64,000 nucleotides of DNA, taken from Ascochyta rabiei (lineage: Eukaryota; Ascomycota; Dothideomycetes; Pleosporales; Didymellaceae). The translations under genes and the position numbers were made by a program. Below are positions 57,019-64,000 of this stretch, in pieces. The notes beneath the pieces were generated by a model that was not told the DNA's origin, ran no database searches, and worked only from the letters and a program-made list of their open reading frames with translations. Position 1 is the first letter of the stretch. The number at the start of each line of letters is the position of its first letter. Location: positions 248,001 through 312,000 of the forward strand of contig NC_082420.1 in the NCBI RefSeq assembly GCF_004011695.2, written 5' to 3'.

Positions 57019-57957
57019 ATGTCGTCCAAACGCAAGCGCACCTACAACACCGATTCAATCCCCATCAGCTCCTCTTCCTCCAGCAGCCAAGCATCCGAGG
57101 ACAGCGTGCTGGAGTCGGATGAAGAGAGCCCGTCAAGGAGAAGGGGATGTGCAGCCGCGAACGACATGTCTCAGAGGCAGACGAGGAAGATCAACAGTGG
57201 CAGGTTTGGCATGTTTAATAGCCCGACCTTGATGCGTCGCTTACTCGGTTCGTCAAACCTTGAAAAGAAGAGAAGAAGGACAAACAAGTGTAGCAAGTAC
57301 CGGCGGGGTAGCTCAAGCCAACCCATAGAGCCGGAGTTACTTGTGGCTGACAACGACGAAGACGAAGACGAAGACGAAGATAAAGACAAAGACGAAGACA
57401 AAGACGAGCAGAGTCTCTTTGTCCCAGACATAGCTTCACAATCCCAACCCGTCACCATCGACGATGGCAACGAGAGTGACGGAGAGTCACTATACGAGGA
57501 TCTGACTCCCGAGCGAGCGCGCAAGGTGAAAGAGTACATTCACATCCTCAACACCATCGAGACGGCCGGAATCAGCCTGCAAACCGCTGCGGATGAGCTC
57601 AGCACCGCTGTGGCAGAGCACACGACTGTGCCGCAGAAACTCAAAGACATGCATATCACGGTAGATAATAGGGTGGCAGAGATCATGCAGGAGCGAGACG
57701 AAGCAATCAGGATCGCGAACGAACGGGCGGAACAGAAGATTCAACGCGTTAGAGAGAGGTTGCCGCGGGAAAGGGGGAGTTATGAAGAAAGAATGAAAGA
57801 GTGTGTCGGGCGCAAGAGTACGGCTGAGAAGAGCATTGCCAAGTTGGAGACTGAGGTTTTGAGGGCCAGAGAACAGAAAGATGAGATGGAGCGTCTGGGT
57901 GGCTTTGAGCTGTGCAGTGATACCAGGAAGGTGCAGGCGAAGAAGGTAGGAAGGTGA
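57019..57957 (+). CDS. Hypothetical nuclear-like acidic / coiled-coil protein
   Basis: 312 aa from Met 57019 (MSSKRKRTYNTDS); an in-frame Met at 56866 lies upstream of the TATA box and is rejected. Basic KRKR motifs at the start and KKRRRTNK in the middle are likely nuclear signals. Ser-run and acidic stretches follow, including a GAC/GAA-encoded Asp/Glu/Lys repeat (57353-57400). The C-terminal half is a long helical, heptad-rich segment (KVKEYIHILNTIETAGISLQ to ETEVLRAREQKDEMERL), predicted coiled coil. No recognisable domain. It reads like many lineage-specific fungal nuclear proteins; function not assignable. Confidence 0.6.
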   Translation: MSSKRKRTYNTDSIPISSSSSSSQASEDSVLESDEESPSRRRGCAAANDMSQRQTRKINSGRFGMFNSPTLMRRLLGSSNLEKKRRRTNKCSKYRRGSSSQPIEPELLVADNDEDEDEDEDKDKDEDKDEQSLFVPDIASQSQPVTIDDGNESDGESLYEDLTPERARKVKEYIHILNTIETAGISLQTAADELSTAVAEHTTVPQKLKDMHITVDNRVAEIMQERDEAIRIANERAEQKIQRVRERLPRERGSYEERMKECVGRKSTAEKSIAKLETEVLRAREQKDEMERLGGFELCSDTRKVQAKKVGR

Positions 57958-58144
57958 AAGTGAGGGTGGAAACGACTGAAAGTGCATTTTTCAGGGGATA
58001 CAGGCGGAGTGGCGGTACATCATGTGGCTGATGGACCTTCACCGTGAACAAACTTTAGCGAGCTAGAGTCTTTGGGTATTTAGCTGCAATTTCTCGACTC
58101 TTAGCCCAACACCTTACCACTACTGCCTTTCAGATCCAAATAGC

Positions 58145-58921
58145 ATGGCAATGTACGAAAACGACATGCCCAACGCTCTTGACGTGGAATTCGAGCGCCT
58201 TTGGCCAAGCCCAATCGCCGTTCGCACAACAGTCGCTCACTCTCCACCGACCAGCATTGCTTCCTCAGACCTAGTCAAAAACACCGACCATGCTCGCCCA
58301 TCTTATCCAAACGTCCTGACACTCGACGTCGGCGGCCGTAAATTCAAGATCTCCACGGACACGCTCATCGCCGAATCTGGATTATTCCAGCGCCAAATTT
58401 CAGACCGCTTCCACTGGCAGCCTGAAACTGATGGGTCCTACTTCCTCGATGCTGACCCGGATCTGTTCGCGCATCTCTTACGCTTCATGCGCCGACCTTC
58501 CGTATTTCCCCTCTTTTGGTCCAAAGGCCAAGGATTTGATTACGACCTGTACCAGCGTCTACAAGCAGAAGCAGAATACTTTCAGATGAATACCTTACAC
58601 GAGTGGATCAAAAAGCAGAGCTACCTTAGCGCAATCTCCATCCATACTTTTGAGCCGCGAACTCGCGAGCTGAAGGATATTCGACAGGAAAAGATTGATG
58701 GAAACGCAAGCGAGGACTGGCACTGCGTGCCGAGGACTAGGAAGATATACGTTTGTCCCCGCAAAATTCCTGTGCACTATGGGAATCGGAGCGCTTGTGG
58801 GCAGGCGTGTCACAAGTACCAAGGTGATGACGACACCGAATACGACGAAGAGGACTACTTTGAGGTGGTCAGTGTGCAGAAGAGAATCGTGTTCGATGAA
58901 GAAGTCTGTCAGATGGCCTGA
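58145..58921 (+). CDS. BTB/POZ (T1, K+-channel-tetramerisation-like) domain protein
   Basis: 258 aa, one exon. Residues about 58-150 form a T1/KCTD-type BTB domain: VLTLDVGGRKFKISTDTLIAE, SGLFQRQISDRF, DGSYFLDADPDLFAHLLRFMRRP and LQAEAEYFQMNTLHEWI, the standard order of strand, helix, D-R/D-P-x-x-F-x-x-x-L-x-x-x-R-x-G-like block and closing helices. No membrane segments, so it is not a channel; in animals KCTD proteins act as Cul3 adaptors, and many fungi carry similar stand-alone BTB_2 proteins of unknown partner. The C-terminal 100 residues contain several Cys and an acidic DDDTEYDEEDYFE patch. Confidence 0.8.
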   Translation: MAMYENDMPNALDVEFERLWPSPIAVRTTVAHSPPTSIASSDLVKNTDHARPSYPNVLTLDVGGRKFKISTDTLIAESGLFQRQISDRFHWQPETDGSYFLDADPDLFAHLLRFMRRPSVFPLFWSKGQGFDYDLYQRLQAEAEYFQMNTLHEWIKKQSYLSAISIHTFEPRTRELKDIRQEKIDGNASEDWHCVPRTRKIYVCPRKIPVHYGNRSACGQACHKYQGDDDTEYDEEDYFEVVSVQKRIVFDEEVCQMA

Positions 58922-59514
58922 ATGTGGTTGCTTGATCTGGAAGCTAACAGTATGGACCGAGGGGAAACATGTGTCGGGCTTGCTTGCTGGTCCTCAAAAC
59001 AAGCAGTTGAATCAATGTCACATACCGAATGTCTGTGGATACGACAGGCGTTCCAAGTATGTGTTTCAGGACCCAGGAATTACAGATACTTGAACGTTTC
59101 GTGTTCTTCGTAGGAAAGCTAAATAAAAGTCGATCATAGTGGTTCACATTGGTTCGATTGTTCTGCAGGTATCCGTATGTTCATACAGGTGTGCGCAATA
59201 AGATGTTTACTGCCCATGCGACTGTTCTACAAACCCACCATTCCCATAACCTTACGAAACTATCATAGATACCTGGTGTCATGACTATCGTTTCATGGCT
59301 CAGATAAAATTAGCTCTTCCAGTCTTGCTGCGAACGTTGTATTGGCTATCTTGAAATCAATGAATCTCTGCGATCTCGACGCTAACGTCTAATTGCACGC
59401 CGCATTTCCGTTCTCAAGGAAGTATATTTCGCTCCGGTTCCTTTCCAAGTAATACGCACTGTCCAGTCCACGAACAGCATAGTTAATTGCCATGGCTAAA
59501 TTGTAGATGAATTG
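58922..59514. other. Intergenic
   Basis: About 590 bp with short interrupted frames only; no gene or repeat seen. Confidence 0.6.
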
Positions 59515-60558
59515 TCAGTAGCACTTCCCGGCTTTCAATACAAGACTAGACCTACAGTCCCAGCTCGCATGCGCATTACCCACTCCGATACTCGTTACAG
59601 CAGCATATACCACTGGATTTGTCTCGATGTCCAGTTCGGTCGTTGGTCTCCTTCCAAACAATACAGTACTACCGATTTTATCCGGCATGTAGGTGATAAG
59701 GCCGGGGCAGTGTATCAACACGTATTGCGCATATTTGGAATCGTTGCCTTCGAAGTTAAATTATGTGCCGTCTGGGTTACCCTGTACAACTAGCTCGGCA
59801 ATTTTTATTCTTGATGAGCTTTGGTCCTGAGAGAGGTGTGGTTTTGTCAGGTGGTGAGAGGAGGAGATTATAGAGATTATCGTGAAAGCTAATATTTGCG
59901 ATCATGATGCTGTGATCCAGGCTTGTCGCGAGTAAGCGACGGTAGAGGGCGACCGGTTCTTTTGTATTGCTCCCGTTACCTATGTCCTGGGGAAAATTGA
60001 ATGTCAAGCCAGTGAGGTACTCATTGTCCCGAGGAAATGTGGGGTTTCTCGTCTGGAGCGTGGCTGTCAGGAACAATGCAGAGTGTGGCGAAGAGACAGA
60101 TATACTCATGTTATTGTCGAGAGGCTTCTGAATTGCAATGGGTATGTCGCCATGATCATAGTAGGTATTGATGGCGTCTATTGCAGGAGGCACGTATCGG
60201 GTGAAAACGCCTGGGATTGGACACGAGCGTGTGGTTTCACACAAGTAACATCGACACACTCGACACAACACCCAGTATTTCCGTCTCACGACGTGACTGA
60301 AAAACATTCGCAAATCCTACGGGAAAGGGAGATCGACCTAAACATTAGAGTCAGCGTGACAAGCGCTACGGCAAGGGCCAAGATTGTGGATTTGCTTACA
60401 AAATCGATCAAATCAGTATCAATGATCAATCGTTTGGGACCGTGACAATTGTCACTGTAGCCTATTGGTGTTACGGTGTTACTGTGGTACATGCCACAAG
60501 CCAGACAAGGTATCGTGAGAACATAGCGGACCGTGTAGGTAGCGTCTCTCGGCACCAT
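59515..60558 (-). CDS. Hypothetical single-span membrane protein, model uncertain
   Basis: Three coding blocks fit one minus-strand gene. Block 1, 60558-60321: MVPRDATYTVRYVL..., with one hydrophobic helix (STILALAVALVTLTLMF). Intron 60211-60320 (donor GTAGGA, acceptor CCCAG). Block 2, 60210 to about 59790: VFTRYVPPAIDAINTYYDHGDIPIAI and onwards, a well-formed protein-like frame. Block 3, about 59755-59515: NDSKYAQYVLIHCPGLITYMPDK... to KAGKCY. Joining blocks 2 and 3 needs either a 40- or 44-bp intron ending CGAAG, or the gene is broken by one extra A in an A5 run plus a TAA. The lumenal/extracellular part follows the membrane anchor. No family recognised; calling it a pseudogene is equally reasonable. 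Confidence 0.45.
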
Positions 60559-61058
60559 CGTCTGGACCTTAGTTTCACTTATAGGCAGGTATATCTTTGA
60601 AATAGCTGTAGTGTATAGGCTCAGCAGGAATTACATTCACGCCTTGCACATGACGGCAGCCTGCCACGACGCACCACTGCGAAATTCGTGTGTTAGCCGC
60701 AGATTCATCCGCGAAGCTATCGTGCGGCGCAGGAAGAATCTAGGAATAGATATTTTACCATGACTTTATTTCGTCGAGATGTCCAAATGCGTCTCTTGCA
60801 AAACGGATCTCAAGCTATGAAATGTGCTTTAAATAAGGGTGACACAGGGTTTGCGAATTGTAGATGACGTCACAGTCGCCGGTTGAAGCTCTGCTGCTGC
60901 CTACGGTTGTGTACAGCAACAGCGCAACGTCTCCTCCAAACAACGTACCCGCATAATACATAGGTTACTAATGTTCTTCATGAGCGTTCCTATTGATACA
61001 AACAGCGTGCAACAATTGGTCCCATCCTCGGCTTGGACTTCACCGATCCAAACTTGCA

Positions 61059-61967
61059 ATGACCGCGATTTCGAACAAGATCAACTGTTCTAGATTCTAT
61101 TTTGAATGGAAGGGCCACCAGATACAGGATATTGCCACGTTTCATGCCATTGCCGCAGAACGGAGACCAAACAAGCCTATTGTATACCTGGCGGGCGACT
61201 CCTCGCTGGACAACAAATACTGGGTTCACTCTAATAGGGAACTGCAAGTCCAAGTTCCCGAAATATACGAGCATACGCTGGACAGACCCACACCCAAGCC
61301 TGATGTCGCATTCTGGATAAACCACTTCTTAGGCGATAGCGCAACGTGCATCAACACCGCCGTGGAAGAGTCCATGCTTCGCGAACGAGACCAAGAGCTG
61401 CTCTCGCACGACGTGTTTATTCGTGACAACATTCGACCTGAAGATGTCGTCATTGTCAGCGTGGGTGCCAATGACATTGCGCTCAAGCCGCTTCCCTGCA
61501 CGATCCGGCACATGCTCCAGCTGGCCTGGGCGACTCCTCGGTCTTCACTCGACAATGGAACCGCCTCGTCGCTTGAGTATTTCAGGGAAATGTTTGGCCC
61601 GAGAATTCAAGACTACGTCGAGCGCTTGACTGCCAAAGCGAGGCCACGAGCCGTCATCATCTGCATGATCTACTTCCCGCTTGAATGGGGACTTGGTCAG
61701 CAGAGCTGGGCTGATACTCAGCTCAAGGCTTTGGGCTACAACACGTGGCCTGGACAGCTACAGACAGCCATTAGCACGTTGTATAGGATGGCGACGCAGA
61801 ACATTACAGTCAGGGGCACTGAAGTCGTGCCTTGTGCTCTACACGAAGTACTAGACGGGAAAGTTGCAAGCGACTACACTGCTAGGGTTGAACCGAATGA
61901 AGAGGGTGGCAAGAAGATGGCAAGAAGGTTTGCTGAACTTTTGAATGGTATACTCTCTACTGGATGA
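61059..61967 (+). CDS. SGNH-hydrolase-like protein
   Basis: 302 aa from Met 61059 (MTAISNKINCSRF); Met 60993 would add 22 residues without family character. Block I is VYLAGDSSLDNKYW with the nucleophile Ser in GDS; block III is VSVGANDIAL with the oxyanion Asn; between them lies a CINTAVEESMLRERD stretch. The terminal block reads LDGKVASDYTARVEPNEEGGKKMARR, where classical SGNH enzymes have D-x-x-H; here the position aligned with His is Glu (VEPN). Either this subgroup uses a different base or the enzyme is inactive. Cytosolic, no signal peptide. Substrate unknown. Confidence 0.72.
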   Translation: MTAISNKINCSRFYFEWKGHQIQDIATFHAIAAERRPNKPIVYLAGDSSLDNKYWVHSNRELQVQVPEIYEHTLDRPTPKPDVAFWINHFLGDSATCINTAVEESMLRERDQELLSHDVFIRDNIRPEDVVIVSVGANDIALKPLPCTIRHMLQLAWATPRSSLDNGTASSLEYFREMFGPRIQDYVERLTAKARPRAVIICMIYFPLEWGLGQQSWADTQLKALGYNTWPGQLQTAISTLYRMATQNITVRGTEVVPCALHEVLDGKVASDYTARVEPNEEGGKKMARRFAELLNGILSTG

Positions 61968-62066
61968 CCATGAACGGATAGACAACAAAGACAAGGCATA
62001 TGCTGGGAGTGACTACCATATATTTTGCGCTTCCTCGCTACTCTCTAGGTCCATGGATGACAGTTT

Positions 62067-62711
62067 TCAGCCCAGAGACTTGGTCACTTCCCTCTTCTCG
62101 GTCAAATCATGTGGTCTCGGTTCGCTATTTTGGATCATGGCGCTGTACAGATCCTCATACTTCATTCTCCATTCCATTGTTTCTTTGTGTGATGTGCGGA
62201 GGTCGTTGTCACGCGCCTCGGACTTCTCTTTCCAGATTCGTGCCTCTGTCCGCGCTTGTCGCAACTGCCATTCCGTAGATTCGAGTTTTGATTCTTTTCT
62301 GCTGTTTGTAAAGCAAGCCATGGTAGGATTTCTCCGAAGTGGGATGTCCTCTACCATTGTCGCGGGTTTAGCGAAGCTTTAGGCAAATATTAGGCGATTC
62401 TTACCTTTAGTAATGGAACGAGGCCCGGTGAACGCTGGTACGAGAGAAACTGGCCTTCTGGGGTTCTTCGAAGCTGGATCGTTATCTGCCTCGGAGAGCT
62501 TGATGCCGAACCGGTTCAGACGCCGCTCAAAGTCATGCTGAATTGCAGACCAATCCGCGGTTGAGTCATTGTGATGCTGAAAGGGTTGCAAATCCGGCTG
62601 AGCCTGTGCTGAGGATGAGGTAAAATTTACCAAACGATCCGTCGGCGTTGTTGAGTTAATCATAGCTCCGGGCGGTTGGGGTTGCGGATTTGAGGTGTCA
62701 TCGGCTCCCAT
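62067..62711 (-). CDS. Hypothetical small coiled-coil protein
   Basis: Two exons: 62711-62405 and 62350-62067 (intron 54 bp, donor GTAAGA, acceptor GGTAG), 591 nt, 196 aa. Met 62711 (MGADDTSNPQPQPPG) is preferred; Met 62729 is possible. The first half is disordered (Gln, Pro, Ser, Asn) with one helix (WSAIQHDFERRLNRFGIKL). The second half is a long helix with heptads (KESKLESTEWQLRQARTEAR to MEWRMKYEDLYSAM). No domain recognised. The acceptor choice was fixed by phase and by the codon quality on both sides. Confidence 0.55.
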
Positions 62712-63398
62712 GATAGAGACGTCGTGCAAGCTTGAGTATTTCCGGAAGTGGAGTTGGCGAAGGTCAGGCGCGGCGCCCTGCTTGCTGTACCGTAGCAGGA
62801 GCCAAAGAAGCTCGAGTGAAGCTGCCGCACGAACACCGCCATTCCAAGCAACGACCAGTGACTGCGCTAGGCAACCATTCGCACGTGTTAGTTGCAGGTC
62901 CTTTCACAAGATTATCGAGCCTACGATTAGAATTTGCTTTGCATTTCATGGTGAAGTCCACACTAAAAAAGAAGCAAGGACAGCATTTCGACCCTTGTGA
63001 ATACGAAAATAGAAACTGGAATTGGGGGCTCTTTCAACAGACGCATCCGGGAGCCGTGTTTGTTCGATCAAAAGTGCCCCCTGTTGTCTGCTGCAGGTTA
63101 GAACAATGGAGCTCCCAAGATCATCAGGAAAGCGACGCTTGAGGTTCTTTTTCCATTTCAACTTGAATTATATCTTCTCTTGTTTGATCGATATTGCACA
63201 CGAAGATACATGAATTACCAACCCCCACTGATAGAGAACATTTACGATAAACTCACACTTCGCTGTGGTCTAATAACCTAACCATCGTCCGAGAATTTTC
63301 TTGCGACTCCCATTGCCCAGTCTACGAGGTCAGTCACTGTACCAGCATTGCTTTGAGCCTTTTCCCCATACATTCACTTGGACTGTGTAGGACCAGAT

Positions 63399-63740
63399 AT
63401 GGACGAGTCAACCTCTGACATAACGGCCCTGGCGAATTACCCGATAGCGATTTACTTTATTTCTCTCTTTTTTTCTCGGCTCTTCAGTTACCAACTATTA
63501 AAGAGGTCGCGAAAACGCTTTGAACATGGTGCCAAACGAAACATTCTCCGTGACATTGAGAACTGTCTTCGACTTACCCCAACACATATGCAGCAGCATC
63601 TTATTGGGATTGAAAGTAGTTCGGCAAAACCGAAAAATAGTACAGCACAAGCGCTGTTAGCCAAATGGAGCAAGAAACACTGTCTCCCTGCTTTCCACTT
63701 AGGGATGGAACTGCTCGGTAAACAGGCCAACCTTCTGTAA
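63399..63740 (+). CDS. Small ORF with one hydrophobic segment
   Basis: 113 codons from Met 63399 (MDESTSDITALANYP), with a hydrophobic stretch YPIAIYFISLFFSRLFSYQLL and a basic remainder. No family recognised, codon use is unremarkable and no splice partner was found. May be a chance frame. Confidence 0.25.
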   Translation: MDESTSDITALANYPIAIYFISLFFSRLFSYQLLKRSRKRFEHGAKRNILRDIENCLRLTPTHMQQHLIGIESSSAKPKNSTAQALLAKWSKKHCLPAFHLGMELLGKQANLL

Positions 63741-64000
63741 CTGCAGAACAGATCGTTGTCAATTGAGCACGAGCGAGCCTGCAAAGCCAAACACCCCTAG
63801 AGCAACTAGAGTCAGTTCATTTATCCAATCAGCAGGATCTAAGTACGTCTGACGTAATCATGATCTGCTCTGAGCCTCTTGCTGCGTTGGGCACGGAGAC
63901 CAACGAAGAATCGATAGGCAAGTCTGAGAGGGGAGTATACTACCACCATCATGAGCATGTTGTGCGCTTTGGTAAGGTAAGGAAAAGCATTGAGTGGAAT
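63741..64000. other. Right-edge sequence, nothing recognised
   Basis: Last 260 bp of the window; no gene, repeat or RNA seen. Confidence 0.5.

Noticed and set aside
1..64000. CRISPR-like or bacterial features
   Set aside because: Tandem repeats here are direct, without unique spacers, and the genes are intron-containing fungal genes.

Overview
The window is nuclear DNA of a filamentous ascomycete (Pezizomycotina). The class is probably Dothideomycetes, but that is an inference from general gene style, not proven. Evidence: short spliceosomal introns (about 43-170 bp) with GTRNGT donors, CTRAY-like branch sites and YAG acceptors; single-copy housekeeping genes of fungal type (cytoplasmic dynein heavy chain, Rieske protein, GMP synthase, Bcp1, Vps9, NCS1 permease); and TA-rich blocks whose degenerate transposon frames carry the C-to-T / G-to-A damage expected from repeat-induced point mutation (RIP).

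Layout. 1-2.1 kb is a RIP-ruined, minus-strand Ty3/Gypsy-like retrotransposon with a recognisable dead gag. A foldback repeat (2.15-2.42 kb) and a tRNA/SINE-like segment mark the edge of that block. 2.8-8.7 kb holds a Vps9-type Rab5 exchange factor (minus), divergent from an ASNSD1-like asparagine-synthetase-domain gene, then a small secreted metalloprotease. 10.0-12.5 kb is a second RIP block: two nested pogo/Fot1-like Tc1-mariner elements with TA target duplications. 13.2-17.0 kb has a DUF4202 gene and poorly resolved, coding-like sequence including a three-exon gene model. 17.4-18.8 kb is a Golgi-type glycosyltransferase. 20.2-22.3 kb is a seven-exon NCS1 nucleobase/nucleoside transporter. 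24.1-28.0 kb holds two large unrecognised minus-strand genes.

28.5-42.8 kb is a dense housekeeping block: Ydf1-like SDR, a small hydrophilic protein, S10 carboxypeptidase, histone-fold Dpb3/CHRAC-like protein, CLC chloride channel, GMP synthase, Bcp1, Rieske iron-sulfur protein and a macro-domain protein. 43.4-56.5 kb is one gene, the cytoplasmic dynein heavy chain (about 4,321 aa, with an apparent GC-AG first intron). 57-63.7 kb has a nuclear-looking acidic/coiled-coil protein, a T1-type BTB protein, an unrecognised membrane protein, an SGNH-hydrolase-like protein, a small coiled-coil protein and a weak ORF.

The genes are mostly independent housekeeping functions: endosomal and motor transport, purine synthesis and nucleobase uptake, and respiration. 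I see no secondary-metabolite cluster, CRISPR array or clear tRNA/rRNA gene. The most notable signals are (i) two pogo subfamilies nested in each other whose tandem TIR motifs have changed in concert, (ii) a minisatellite inside VPS9 whose single 20-bp unit breaks the reading frame, (iii) a GC-AG intron in dynein, and (iv) several spliced, unrecognised genes in the gene-poor stretch next to the transposons. Exon coordinates given in the evidence fields were worked out by hand from splice signals and frame continuity.
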